From: Oceanobacillus sojae
GTDB lineage: Bacteria > Bacillota > Bacilli > Bacillales > Amphibacillaceae
DNA length: 64,000 nt
Direction: 5' to 3'
Assembly: GCF_007991515.1 (NCBI RefSeq)
Contig: NZ_BJYM01000011.1
Location: 124,001-188,000 of the forward strand
Shown here: in pieces, positions 17,991-27,144 of the stretch
Layout of the letters: each line of letters starts with the position of its first letter
How positions within the stretch are numbered: position 1 is the stretch's first letter
The notes under the pieces: model-generated
Database searches by the model: none
What the model saw: only the letters and a program-made list of their open reading frames with translations
Told to the model about the DNA's origin: nothing
Translations under genes and position numbers: made by a program

Positions 17991-18674
17991 GTGAAGGTAT
18001 CTTTTCATGGACATTCAGTAGTAAAAGTAGACACAGGAAAGCACCGAATCATTATTGACCCGTTTATCAATGGGAATGAAGCATGCGATTTAGACCCAGG
18101 TACAGAAAAAGCAGATGTTATTCTGTTGACACATGGCCACAATGATCATGTTGGAGAAACGGTGGAGATTGCTAAGAATAATAATGCGCTGGTTGTGGCG
18201 ACGGCAGAGCTTGCTGATTATTTTGCATCAAAAGGCCTGAATACACATCCAATGCACATCGGCGGGTCCTGTGAATTTGAGTTTGGTAAAGTGCAATTTA
18301 CACAAGCCTTTCATGGATCATCCTATACAGAAGAGGATGGCACAGTTATTTATGGCGGCATGCCCGGTGGAATACTTCTTACAGTGAATGGAAAAACCAT
18401 TTATCACTTGGGCGATACTGCGTTATTCACGGATTTAAAAATGTATGGTGAGCTAAATGATATTGATCTTGCCTTTATTCCAATCGGTGATAATTTTACA
18501 ATGGGACCAAGTGATGCGCTTCTTGCAGCTGAGTGGGTGAATGCTAAGAAGGTTGTCCCCGTTCACTATAATACCTTTCCGCCAATTGAACAGGACCCGG
18601 AAGCCTGGGCATCTAAAGTAAAGGCCGGTAATGCGCATGTAATGCAAGTTGGAGAAACAATTGATTTAGAATAA
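17991..18674 (+). CDS. ytkL: UPF0173 metal-dependent hydrolase YtkL
   Basis: A 227-residue metallo-beta-lactamase-fold protein of the UPF0173 group. The metal-binding motif is [10 protein letters not shown] near residue 45, followed by a conserved His in [15 protein letters not shown] near 143 and [11 protein letters not shown] near 187. The substrate is unknown. It uses a GTG start with AAAGGAGAG seven bases upstream. It is followed by a strong terminator, so it is not co-transcribed with the small gene after it. Confidence 0.92.
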   Translation: MKVSFHGHSVVKVDTGKHRIIIDPFINGNEACDLDPGTEKADVILLTHGHNDHVGETVEIAKNNNALVVATAELADYFASKGLNTHPMHIGGSCEFEFGKVQFTQAFHGSSYTEEDGTVIYGGMPGGILLTVNGKTIYHLGDTALFTDLKMYGELNDIDLAFIPIGDNFTMGPSDALLAAEWVNAKKVVPVHYNTFPPIEQDPEAWASKVKAGNAHVMQVGETIDLE

Positions 18675-18686
18675 TATTCTAACCTG

Positions 18687-18721
18687 AAAAACCACAGAAT
18701 CGCTATATTCTGTGGTTTTCT
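18687..18721 (+). terminator. Terminator of ytkL
   Basis: AAAACCACAGAAT pairs perfectly with ATTCTGTGGTTTT across a 6-base loop. Confidence 0.92.
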
Positions 18722-18774
18722 GATGCATAGAAATAACCATTCCTCATACACTTATAATAAAGGGGGATGTAACT

Positions 18775-19002
18775 TTGAGAACAAATATTATTTTAAGGTT
18801 ATTATTAGTTGGCTTTTTTCTCTATATTGCCTGGCCAATGATTCCGCAATCTACCAGCTCTTTAGAGTTCCTTTTTTGGGGATGCTGGTTGTTATTTGCA
18901 TTTGTATTTATTGGTGCAAATCTAGCAACACTTTTAAAGATGTCTCGTCCGCCGGTTATGGAACAGGAAGGAATAAATAAGAAGAAACTGCGCAGCCATT
19001 GA
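18775..19002 (+). CDS. Small two-helix membrane protein, unknown function
   Basis: A 75-residue protein with two hydrophobic segments (about residues 5-24 and 30-52) and a basic C-terminal tail ending KKKLRSH. I do not recognise the family. The start is TTG 18775, eight bases after AAGGGGG. It lies between ytkL and ytoI in the sense direction, with a TATAAT at 18753-18758. The good ribosome-binding site, membrane topology and lack of overlap with another gene make it a real gene. Confidence 0.65.
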   Translation: MRTNIILRLLLVGFFLYIAWPMIPQSTSSLEFLFWGCWLLFAFVFIGANLATLLKMSRPPVMEQEGINKKKLRSH

Positions 19003-19074
19003 GTTTATCCTGTATCAATTGTATAATAAAACTATTACGTTTTATATAGTACAGTTGAAAGAAGGTGATGGCAG

Positions 19075-20382
19075 ATGGCGACCAAGCATGAACAAATATT
19101 ACAGCATATTTTATCGTTGCAAGTAGGTAGCAAAATATCTGTCCGTCAAATTGCAAAAGATTTGAATGTTAGTGATGGGACTGCTTACCGCGCAATCAAA
19201 GAAGCGGAAAACCAAGGTATTGTCAGTACGATTGAGCGTGTAGGAACTATCAGGATTGAACAGAAAAAGAAAGATAATTTTGAAGAGCTGACCTTTGCCG
19301 AGATTGTAAATATTATTGATGGACAAGTACTCGGCGGCAGAGACGGGCTGCATAAAACCCTCAGCAAATTTGTCATTGGGGCGATGCAATTAAATGCTAT
19401 GATGCGTTATACACAAGCAGATTCATTACTGATTGTCGGTAACCGCCATGAGGCACATAAGCTGGCTTTAGAAGCTGGGGCAGCAGTTCTGATTACAGGA
19501 GGATTTGATACTGACGATTCTATCAAACAGCTGGCGAATGAAAAACAATTACCTATTATTTCGACAAGTTATGATACTTTTACAGTTGCGGCAATGATTA
19601 ACAGGGCGATTTATGATCAATTGATTAAGAAGGAAATTGTATTTGTAGGAGATATTTCAACGCCATTTGAATCTTCATATTATTTAACAACAAAACAGCA
19701 GGTGAAGGATTGGTATATTAATAATGAAGTGTCTTCACACACACGATTTCCGGTGGTTGATGACCGTATGAAGGTAGTAGGAATGGTTTCTTCCCGTGAC
19801 ATTGTCGGAAAAGAACAGAGTACTTTTATTGATCGTATCATGAGCCGCAAGCCATTAGTTGTTCAGGAAAAAACATCCTTGGCATCTGTTGCACATATGA
19901 TGGTTTGGGAAGGAATTGAACTTGTTCCTGTAGTGGATGGATCTCATGTGTTAAAAGGCGTTATTTCCAGACAAGATGTATTAAAGGCAATGCAGCAGAT
20001 TCAGAGACAGCCACAGGTTGGAGAAACAATTGAAGATATTGTTTCTAATAATATGTCACAGAATCCAGATGAGGGCGGTTTGTTTGAAGCACGGGTTATA
20101 CCGCAAATGACAAATCATTTAGGGACATTATCACATGGTGTCTTTACAGCTTTAATTACGGAAGCCTGTGATAAAATGATGAAAATCGAGAAGAAGGCAG
20201 AAATTTCGATTGAGAATATTACAGTTTACTTCAGCAAGCCGGTGCCAATTGATAGTATTTTGCATATTAAGCCGGTGCTTCTGGATGTCGGACGTTTGTA
20301 TGCAAAAATAGATGTAGAAGTACTGCAAGGACAGACTACTGTTGGCAGAGCATTGATTATGGCGCAGCTTATTAATCGGTAA
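19075..20382 (+). CDS. ytoI: YtoI: HTH, DRTGG, CBS pair and hotdog domain protein
   Basis: A 435-residue cytosolic protein of the YtoI family, probably a regulator that senses an adenine nucleotide or acyl-CoA ligand. Domains in order: a winged helix (about 1-65, SVRQIAKDLNVSDGTAYRAIK), a DRTGG domain (about 75-185), two CBS repeats (about 190-315, with RFPVVDDRMKVVGMVSSRDI and LVPVVDGSHVLKGVISRQDV) and a C-terminal hotdog thioesterase-like domain (about 330-430). ATG 19075 follows GAAGGTGAT. The domain set and the position before ytpI and nrnA agree with B. subtilis. No target genes are known to me. Confidence 0.9.
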   Translation: MATKHEQILQHILSLQVGSKISVRQIAKDLNVSDGTAYRAIKEAENQGIVSTIERVGTIRIEQKKKDNFEELTFAEIVNIIDGQVLGGRDGLHKTLSKFVIGAMQLNAMMRYTQADSLLIVGNRHEAHKLALEAGAAVLITGGFDTDDSIKQLANEKQLPIISTSYDTFTVAAMINRAIYDQLIKKEIVFVGDISTPFESSYYLTTKQQVKDWYINNEVSSHTRFPVVDDRMKVVGMVSSRDIVGKEQSTFIDRIMSRKPLVVQEKTSLASVAHMMVWEGIELVPVVDGSHVLKGVISRQDVLKAMQQIQRQPQVGETIEDIVSNNMSQNPDEGGLFEARVIPQMTNHLGTLSHGVFTALITEACDKMMKIEKKAEISIENITVYFSKPVPIDSILHIKPVLLDVGRLYAKIDVEVLQGQTTVGRALIMAQLINR

Positions 20383-20412
20383 CTGAGGGAAATCTGTCTG
20401 TTGCCAGGCTAT

Positions 20413-20452
20413 AAAAAAAACAACTGGAATCATATTATTCCAGTTGTTTTTA
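20413..20452. terminator. Bidirectional terminator between ytoI and ytpI
   Basis: AAAACAACTGGAAT pairs with ATTCCAGTTGTTTT across 6 bases; A and T runs flank it. Confidence 0.9.
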
Positions 20453-20544
20453 CGCTCAAGGCGGGAAAGTTTGGCTGAATCAGTTTCGTGAGAGAACAGA
20501 AGAATGTTTTTCTGCTTTTTAACAAGTACAGCTCACGTTTTTTC

Positions 20545-20838
20545 TTATTGTGGATGCAATCTTCTCCACTCTTTTTGATAGTGACGTGCTTCTTTAAAAC
20601 CGCGGATAAATTGCATTAAACCTAAAATGAAGATAACTAGGCCGATAAACAGGCTAAGCTGTGTAAGGTAAAGCGTATATTGATTGATAGCAAAAGCCAT
20701 CATAAACGCTCCCAGACAGGATTTCGATCTGCCATTGTAATATTTTTGGGTTAACGTGCTTTTCTCTTTCAGGATGGATACTTTATAATAGATATAAAAA
20801 ACAACTGAAACGATAATTATTATTGGGAAGATAACCAT
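20545..20838 (-). CDS. ytpI: YtpI-like membrane protein
   Basis: A 97-residue integral membrane protein of the YtpI family with three hydrophobic segments: residues 1-20, about 40-58 and 62-80 (LSLFIGLVIFILGLMQFIRG), ending in a basic tail (ARHYQKEWRRLHPQ). Function unknown. Convergent with ytoI, whose terminator is shared. The ATG follows GGAGCA. The family name rests on position and topology. Confidence 0.78.
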   Translation of the reverse strand: MVIFPIIIIVSVVFYIYYKVSILKEKSTLTQKYYNGRSKSCLGAFMMAFAINQYTLYLTQLSLFIGLVIFILGLMQFIRGFKEARHYQKEWRRLHPQ

Positions 20839-21085
20839 TTAAATGCTCCTAATTACATATTCTAAATTCTATGTTTATTGTACCGTTTTTTAGATGTGAA
20901 AGAAAGTATAATATTTTTGCGGAAATTAATTCTTATGCGGGAATGACAGCAATCAACTGCGAGTGCCGAAAACTAAGGAGCTGGTGTATAAGCGCTCTTA
21001 GCTTGCAAATGTGTCCCGCCTTTCTGATTTATAATTAATTTTAGAGAACCAATTGAGATACCATATATAGGAAAGGAAGATAGTC

Positions 21086-22030
21086 ATGGAAGTTACAAAA
21101 ATTATTGAAGCGATTGAAAAAAGTCGGAAAATTATTATACACCGGCATGTGCGTCCTGATCCGGATGCAATCGGCTCACAGGTGGGTTTAAAAGCACTAA
21201 TCAAAAACTCTTTCCCGGAAAAAGAAGTTTATGCTGTAGGTGAAGATGTTCAGTCCTTAACCTTTTTAGCGCAGATGGACCAAGTATCAGATGATGCGTA
21301 CTATGGGAGTCTGGTAATTGTCTGTGATACAGCCAATCAGCCGAGGATTGATGATGAGCGTTATGATACAGGAAAACAATTAATAAAAATTGATCATCAT
21401 CCGGTTACAGATTCTTATGGAGACATAGAATGGGTGTCCACAGATGCAAGTTCTACCTCCGAAATGATTGTTGAGCTTGTTTTAGAAGCACAGTCACGGG
21501 GCTGGGCACTGAATAATAATGCAGCCCGTTTATTATATGCAGGAATTGTTGGTGATACAGGAAGATTTAAATTTCCGAGCACAACTGTAAAAACCTTTCA
21601 ATATGCCGGAGAACTGGTTCGTTATGATTTTGACAGATCAGGTCTTTATGATGAACTATATCAGGCAGAGGAAAAGGTACTGCGGTTAAGCGGCTATATT
21701 TTACAGCATTTTCAATTATCCGATAATGGACTATGCGTCATTAAGTTAACAGCAGATTTGCTGGAAAAATATGATGTCAGCGTAGAGGAATCCAATCAGC
21801 TGGTTCAGGTGGTAGCAGATGTGAAAGGGATTAAAGCTTGGGTTTTTCTTATTGAAGAAGAAGATCAGATACGGGTGCGTATACGTTCAAAAGGAGTTAT
21901 TATTAATGGAATAGCAGGTAAGTATAATGGTGGAGGACATCCATTAGCCTCTGGTGCAACAGTGTATTCATGGGAGGAAGGAAACGATTTAGTATCTGAT
22001 TTAGAAAAAGTATGCAGAGAATACGTTTAA
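21086..22030 (+). CDS. nrnA: NrnA nanoRNase and pAp phosphatase (YtqI)
   Basis: A DHH/DHHA1 phosphoesterase of 314 residues that degrades 2-5-nt RNA and dephosphorylates 3'-phosphoadenosine 5'-phosphate, replacing Orn and CysQ in Firmicutes. The manganese-binding motifs are HVRPDPDAIGSQ (about 20-31), CDTANQPR (about 80), IDHHPV (about 103) and GDTGRFKF (about 156). The DHHA1 motif GGGHPLASGA is near residue 285. ATG follows GAAAGGAAG. Position between ytpI and ytrH/ytrI equals B. subtilis. Confidence 0.95.
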   Translation: MEVTKIIEAIEKSRKIIIHRHVRPDPDAIGSQVGLKALIKNSFPEKEVYAVGEDVQSLTFLAQMDQVSDDAYYGSLVIVCDTANQPRIDDERYDTGKQLIKIDHHPVTDSYGDIEWVSTDASSTSEMIVELVLEAQSRGWALNNNAARLLYAGIVGDTGRFKFPSTTVKTFQYAGELVRYDFDRSGLYDELYQAEEKVLRLSGYILQHFQLSDNGLCVIKLTADLLEKYDVSVEESNQLVQVVADVKGIKAWVFLIEEEDQIRVRIRSKGVIINGIAGKYNGGGHPLASGATVYSWEEGNDLVSDLEKVCREYV

Positions 22031-22199
22031 AGTGATTATAGATGCTGGAGCTTCAGGTTAATATTAGTTTCTGCTTTACTAGAAAATGCTAAGGGCGTTA
22101 TGTTTCAAAATAGGAGCTGAAATAAAACATCTACTGAACTTTAACTAAAGAATTTCCGCTCTCGTGGAATATAAAGAGATTTTGTCATGGACTGGATAA

Positions 22200-22238
22200 A
22201 CTCCCGCTTCAAATTTTGACAGAAATTAAAGTGGGAGC
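22200..22238 (-). terminator. Possible terminator of ytrI
   Basis: CTCCCGCTT-AAATTT pairs with AAATT-AAGTGGGAG. On the minus strand the hairpin is followed only by TTTATCC, a weak T tract. The rest of the 280-base gap between nrnA and ytrI shows nothing I recognise. Confidence 0.45.
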
Positions 22239-22310
22239 AGCTCATGCAATAACATCCTTAGCAATCTGTTTAGGTGTTCGATTAAACTGAAACGGTTCTA
22301 GTTGCGTAAA

Positions 22311-22817
22311 TTATCTTACTGAAGCGGGTAAGACAGCTATTTTTAATTCTGATCCCAATGCAATAATTTGACTTACAGTGAACTGGTAGCTCATGCCGTC
22401 AAGAGTGAAAGCTTTATTTTCAATGGTAGAAATAAGCAGCTCATCTGAACGTGATATAAGCTCTACCTCCTGGCCGATGACATGATTGATTTCATCGCGG
22501 ATTAAAGCGCGGAGCTGATCCTGCATTAATAAATCAATTTTCATAGAATCCGGATCTTCTATTTCAACCGTGATTTTTGAGATGGTAAGTGGTTGTCTGG
22601 ATTGTTCACTCAAATCCTCTTTATCTTTCAGCAGTGTTTGATTTGTGTGCTCAAGGTCGGTTACTTCATTAGACAATTCAATATTTTCTTTTAACACTTC
22701 TTCATACATGGTACCGTACATATATGTGAAAACCATATAGGAAATAATAGTGCCAAAAAAGAAACCGACAAAAATCAGCTGCCAGTTTGTTTTTTTATGA
22801 TATGGCGGGATATGCAT
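22311..22817 (-). CDS. ytrI: Sporulation membrane protein YtrI
   Basis: A 168-residue protein with one N-terminal transmembrane helix (about residues 12-32), a coiled-coil stretch (ELSNEVTDLEHTNQTLLKDKEDL) and a soluble C-terminal domain. YtrH and YtrI are made in the mother cell under sigma-E in B. subtilis and are needed for efficient sporulation. Start ATG 22817 follows AAGGAGAGG and overlaps the ytrH stop (TAATG); the frame opens nine codons earlier inside ytrH. The overlap shows translational coupling. Confidence 0.88.
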   Translation of the reverse strand: MHIPPYHKKTNWQLIFVGFFFGTIISYMVFTYMYGTMYEEVLKENIELSNEVTDLEHTNQTLLKDKEDLSEQSRQPLTISKITVEIEDPDSMKIDLLMQDQLRALIRDEINHVIGQEVELISRSDELLISTIENKAFTLDGMSYQFTVSQIIALGSELKIAVLPASVR

Positions 22818-23149
22818 TATGGGACCTCTCCTTGAGAAAACCATTGGATAATAATCAGGCCGACCTTTACGCCGCCCATAGCAGATAAAATTAATAGTAT
22901 TTGTTTAATTAAATCCATTGGTGTTCCATCAAATAAACCTCTTTCAAAGTTGGCAATAGCATCAAAAGTTCCTCCGATAGCAGCAACAATTCCCCATATC
23001 CTTAAGCGTTCTGCGATTCGATTCATCGAAGTTAAAGCAGCGTCTCCTGTTGCAAAATCTCCGATGCTCCCGATAATAGAGCCTCCGATGATAACTCCTA
23101 ACGCAATGAAAAAACAATGAATAAATGCAGCAAAAAACCTTTCCTCCAT
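22817..23149 (-). CDS. ytrH: Sporulation membrane protein YtrH
   Basis: A 110-residue protein with two hydrophobic regions: residues about 8-30 (FIHCFFIALGVIIGGSIIGSIG) and about 84-103 (ILLILSAMGGVKVGLIIIQW), and a conserved central part (RLRIWGIVAAIGGTFDAIANFERG). It is the first gene of the ytrH-ytrI pair, divergent from dnaE as in B. subtilis. ATG follows GAGGAGTG. I saw no convincing sigma-E promoter. Confidence 0.92.
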   Translation of the reverse strand: MEERFFAAFIHCFFIALGVIIGGSIIGSIGDFATGDAALTSMNRIAERLRIWGIVAAIGGTFDAIANFERGLFDGTPMDLIKQILLILSAMGGVKVGLIIIQWFSQGEVP

Positions 23150-23290
23150 ATTGACACTCCTCGCGCTATAGCTTGTCTTATAATTGGCAATCCTTATGAT
23201 TGGAGGTGCTATATTCTATCCTATGAATGAAATAGGCGGGATATGAGCAAAACTAAATTTATAGGCACATATGTACTATCTTGTTATAAT

Positions 23291-23484
23291 GGACATAGAA
23301 ATGTGTGTTCAAAAAGTTCGAGGCAGCGCAGAATTATACTATTAGATGCAGGAACAGCTAAAAGTAAGCTAACGAACTTCTCAGGAAGCGGTGACTTCTA
23401 TATTGCCTGCACAATGTGGGCGGTTTTAGGAGACACTCCTCGTCTCGACATGCGATTCATATTAGACTTTTTGAACATCCTCTA
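23291..23484 (-). repeat. Dispersed intergenic repeat, short copy (copy A)
   Basis: Inverted relative to the longer copy at 49396-49730. Terminal inverted repeats are TGTTCAAAAAGTTC (23306-23319) and the reverse complement of TGTTCAAAAAGTC (23465-23477), and the outer 20 bases at 23465-23484 are identical to the left end of the other copy. The core with GCCCAC and the CCGCTTCCTG segment is shared, while about 140 bases of the longer copy are missing. It fills the dnaE leader and ends 18 bases before the dnaE start. The 80-residue open frame across it is not a gene. A TATAAT at 23285-23290 lies just outside. Confidence 0.75.
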
Positions 23485-23502
23485 GAAAGAAGGCGGAGTA
23501 GA

Positions 23503-26500
23503 ATGACGTACACACATATCTCAGTGAAAAGCGGCTATAGTTTAATGGAGAGCACCATTTCTATACAAAAGCTTGTTCAAAAAGCAAAAAATTTACATTA
23601 TCAAAGCCTGTGTTTAACAGACGAGGCTGTTCTTTATGGTGCCATTTCATTCTATAAAGCTTGTATGGATCAAGGGATTAAACCAATTATCGGAATGACT
23701 GTTAATGTTCAAATAGAAGAAAATGAACCAGGAAATCCGTTTATTGTACTAGCCAAAAATAAGACAGGATATCAACAACTGCTGAAGTTAAGTACGTATT
23801 TACAAACAAATCATATTGATATATTAACTGCCAGCCAGCTTTCGAAATATACAGAAGGTGTCATTGGTGTTTTATCAGGAAAACATTTCCTTCAAGGCAG
23901 TAATCATTCTGCAGAAGCTGATACAGGTTTATTCTTTCAAGAGTTAAAAAAAGTAGAAGCATACTTTCAACCAGGTGATTTTTATGTCGGAATTGATTCT
24001 GATGCACATCAGCTCCAGGTTTGGAAGGAAGCAGGCTTCTCTTATACAGCTATGCAGGATGTTCTGTATTTAGAAGAACAGGATATATTAGCATATGATT
24101 GCTTGCAATCGATGCGCTTTGGAGAGAAGTGGGGTCCAAAACGGAAGGAACAGTTACCTGAAGGTCATCATTTTTCTTCTCCGGAAGAAATGAAACGATT
24201 ATTCCACGCTTGGCCAGAGCTGCTCAATAAAACAGAAGAAATTGCCGATAAATGCTCAACATACTTAAATTTTGATGAACAGCATCTGCCATCCTTTCCA
24301 ACCCCAGACCGGATATCTGCAGATACTTACTTGCGACAGTGCTGTGAAAGTGGGTTGGAGGATCGTTATACAAACATTACAGAGGTACATCGGAACCGGC
24401 TTGAGTACGAGCTGGACACAATTATAAACATGAATTACAGTGATTATTTCTTAATTGTTGCGGATTTTATTCAATTTGCGAAAGATAATCATATTATGGT
24501 CGGACCAGGAAGGGGTTCGTCAGCTGGATCCATTGTAGCTTACATTTTAGGGATTACAGAGGTAGATCCTTTAAAATATAATCTGTTATTTGAACGTTTT
24601 TTAAATCCGGAAAGACTTACCATGCCAGATATTGATGTGGACTTTTCTGATATTCGGCGTGACGAAGTAATTGATTATGTAAGAGATAAATATGGAAGAG
24701 AGCATGTTGCGCAGATTATTACTTTTGGAACCTTTGCGACGCGTTCTATTCTTCGTGAACTGATGAAAACAATGGATGTTCATGATCAGGATGTCAGCTA
24801 TATTTTACGAGAGCTGAAGGGAGCATCTTCTAAAAGTATCCAAAGACTGTTACAAGATTCAACAGAATTGGCAGCGTATGTGAAATCATCTGAAAAATTA
24901 AAGACTTTATTTTCAATAGCGATTAAATTAGAGGGGTTACCCAGAAATGTATCCACACATGCTGCAGGTGTAGTAATCAGCGAGAACCCTTTAGTGGCAG
25001 ATGTTCCTTTAACAAGCGGCACAGGAGAAACGTATTTGACGCAATATGCAATGAATGAACTGGAAGCAGCAGGATTATTAAAGATGGACTTTTTGGGGCT
25101 TAGAAACCTTTCACTAATTGAAAGAGTAACAAATGGTGTAGCATATACTTTAAAAAAAGATGAGATATTAGCGGATATTCCAGAACAGGATGAAAAGACT
25201 TTTACTATGTTGCGAAGAGGAGAAACCAGCGGGGTCTTTCAATTAGAATCAGCAGGGATGCAAAATGTACTTAAAGAACTGCAGCCATCTTCATTTGAGG
25301 ACATTGTAGCGGTAAATGCGCTTTACCGCCCAGGCCCAATGGATTTTATTCCTGTATATATCCGGCGGAAATATAAACAAGAGCCTGTAAGCTATCCGCA
25401 CCCAGATCTGGAGCCGATTTTAAAATCAACGTACGGTGTTCTGATTTATCAGGAGCAGATTATGCAAATTGCTCACCGTATTGCCGGTTTCAGCCTTGGT
25501 GAGGCTGATATTTTAAGAAGAGCGGTAAGCAAAAAGAAGCAGGGTGTTATGCAGCAGCAAGAGGAGGCTTTTATCAAAGGGTGCATAAAGAATGGCTATT
25601 CTCACGCTGTGGCCGGAGAAATATTCAGCTGGATTGTCCGTTTTTCCAATTACGGTTTTCCGAGAAGTCATGCAGTAGCCTACAGTAAAATATCCTATCA
25701 GTTAAGCTTTCTGAAAGCACATTATCCAGCAGTGTTCTTCTCATGTCTGTTGACCGATGCCAAGAACCAGCCTGAAAAGTTGTCGGCTTATCAGGAGTCA
25801 TTAAAAGAACTTGATATTAATATACTCCCTCCGCACATTAATAGAAGTTATCAGCAGTTTACAGTTGAAAAAAAGATGATACGTGCTGGATTAGCCGCTA
25901 TTAAGGGAATCAGTTATCAGGCATTAGTTCATATTTTAGAAATTCGGAAGGAAGCTTCTTTTACCAACTTTTTTGATTTTTGTATGCGGGTTGATATTAA
26001 AAAAGTAAATCGGGCGGCTATTCGAAATCTTGTTTTAGCCGGCGTGTTTGATGCATTTCACCACAACCGGGCAAGTCTGATTGCTTCCATTGAACCGGCT
26101 CTTGAACAGAAAGAGCTTTTTCAAGGGATGTACGAAGATGCATCTTTATTTCAAGATGCATTGGAATATACAGATATAGAAGATTACTCAACGATACAGA
26201 AGCTCACTTTTGAAAAAGAATTAATGGGTATTTATATATCAAATCACCCGTTTGAAAGCTGCCGGGATGTTTTAAGGGCGAACGGAATTATTTCACTCAA
26301 ACAGGCAGGCAAATTCACTGGTAAGAGAAAAGAAATTTATACGGCTGGTGTTGTGGAAGAGGTAAAAGTTATTCGAACAAAAAATAGGGAAAGAATGGCC
26401 TTTTTAACTGTATCAGATGAGGATAAAAAGTTGGATGCTGTGATTTTCCCCGATTTATTCCGTCAAATTTCCAACCAGCTGGAGGAAGAGCAGATGGTTT

Positions 26501-26820
26501 GGATGCGTGTTTCTGTGGAAGAGAGAAACCAAAAGCTTCAGCTTGTTATAAAAGAAATTGGAGCTTTAGATCTTTCAGAGATAGGTGTACCTGAAACAAA
26601 AAAATTATTTGTACGAATGACAAATCAGGATAAAAGCAATGTTCTACAGTATTTAAAGCAATTAGCTGATCAGCATCCGGGTAAAATACCAGTGATTGTT
26701 TATAATCCTGTAAACAAGGAAACCTACCGTCTTTCAAATGATTATGCTTTATATTTGACGGAAAAAGAAATGAGACAGCTGAAAAGTTATTTTGGAAATG
26801 AGAATGTGGTAGAAAGGTAG
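23503..26820 (+). CDS. dnaE: DNA polymerase III subunit alpha DnaE
   Basis: The error-prone replicative polymerase of Firmicutes, which extends RNA primers on the lagging strand before handing over to PolC. The 1105-residue protein has an N-terminal PHP domain (about 1-210), the palm with PGRGSSAGS near 340 and the catalytic MPDIDVDFSD near 380, fingers and thumb, the DNA-binding STHAAGVVIS and YRPGPMDFIP blocks, a helix-hairpin-helix region near 830 and an OB domain near 940-1030. ATG 23503 follows AAGGCGGAG; the frame opens 29 codons earlier inside a repeat. In the PHP motif the usual histidines read HISVKSGY, so its metal site looks degenerate. Confidence 0.97.
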   Translation: MTYTHISVKSGYSLMESTISIQKLVQKAKNLHYQSLCLTDEAVLYGAISFYKACMDQGIKPIIGMTVNVQIEENEPGNPFIVLAKNKTGYQQLLKLSTYLQTNHIDILTASQLSKYTEGVIGVLSGKHFLQGSNHSAEADTGLFFQELKKVEAYFQPGDFYVGIDSDAHQLQVWKEAGFSYTAMQDVLYLEEQDILAYDCLQSMRFGEKWGPKRKEQLPEGHHFSSPEEMKRLFHAWPELLNKTEEIADKCSTYLNFDEQHLPSFPTPDRISADTYLRQCCESGLEDRYTNITEVHRNRLEYELDTIINMNYSDYFLIVADFIQFAKDNHIMVGPGRGSSAGSIVAYILGITEVDPLKYNLLFERFLNPERLTMPDIDVDFSDIRRDEVIDYVRDKYGREHVAQIITFGTFATRSILRELMKTMDVHDQDVSYILRELKGASSKSIQRLLQDSTELAAYVKSSEKLKTLFSIAIKLEGLPRNVSTHAAGVVISENPLVADVPLTSGTGETYLTQYAMNELEAAGLLKMDFLGLRNLSLIERVTNGVAYTLKKDEILADIPEQDEKTFTMLRRGETSGVFQLESAGMQNVLKELQPSSFEDIVAVNALYRPGPMDFIPVYIRRKYKQEPVSYPHPDLEPILKSTYGVLIYQEQIMQIAHRIAGFSLGEADILRRAVSKKKQGVMQQQEEAFIKGCIKNGYSHAVAGEIFSWIVRFSNYGFPRSHAVAYSKISYQLSFLKAHYPAVFFSCLLTDAKNQPEKLSAYQESLKELDINILPPHINRSYQQFTVEKKMIRAGLAAIKGISYQALVHILEIRKEASFTNFFDFCMRVDIKKVNRAAIRNLVLAGVFDAFHHNRASLIASIEPALEQKELFQGMYEDASLFQDALEYTDIEDYSTIQKLTFEKELMGIYISNHPFESCRDVLRANGIISLKQAGKFTGKRKEIYTAGVVEEVKVIRTKNRERMAFLTVSDEDKKLDAVIFPDLFRQISNQLEEEQMVWMRVSVEERNQKLQLVIKEIGALDLSEIGVPETKKLFVRMTNQDKSNVLQYLKQLADQHPGKIPVIVYNPVNKETYRLSNDYALYLTEKEMRQLKSYFGNENVVER

Positions 26821-26883
26821 TACCTGCAGCCTGAATGTAAATTAAAGTGATAAATAAATTGAAATGTATTGATTGGAATGAAT

Positions 26884-26928
26884 CCTGGGAGAGTTACTTT
26901 TGCTGAAGTGACTCTCCTGGCTTTTAGT
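26884..26928 (+). terminator. Terminator of dnaE
   Basis: CTGGGAGAGTTACTT pairs with AAGTGACTCTCCTGG (three G-U pairs), then CTTTT follows. Within the 324-base gap before the malic enzyme gene this and a promoter are all that can be recognised. Confidence 0.75.
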
Positions 26929-27032
26929 TATCATAAGAGTCGTGAAGCACTGTCGGCAGCAGAGTGTTTTTGGCAATATATCAGCTAATATTCAAATGAT
27001 AGAAAAGATAGTAATTTTGTATGCAGAGTTAC

Positions 27033-27060
27033 TTTACACAGGTTCATCATCTGTTATAAT
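27033..27060 (+). promoter_or_regulatory. Sigma-A promoter of the malic enzyme gene, with a leader inverted repeat
   Basis: TTTACA, 16 bases, TATAAT (27055-27060). About 30 bases downstream the transcript contains GTAAGCGTAATA / TATTACTTAC (27092-27121), an inverted repeat that ends next to the ribosome-binding site. Confidence 0.6.
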
Positions 27061-27144
27061 AAAAGGGATTTAAAAGGGCCTGGCCCAAATTGTAAGCGTA
27101 ATAATTATACATATTACTTACAGTATTCAAAGGAGCGGGATTCG

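Noticed and set aside
18724-18757. Sigma-G promoter (GCATA ... CATACAC) before the small gene at 18775
   Set aside because: The spacer is 15 bases rather than 17-18 and the -10 has two mismatches.
23243-23485. 80-residue open frame before dnaE
   Set aside because: It runs across the dispersed repeat, lacks a ribosome-binding site and has a composition unlike a protein.
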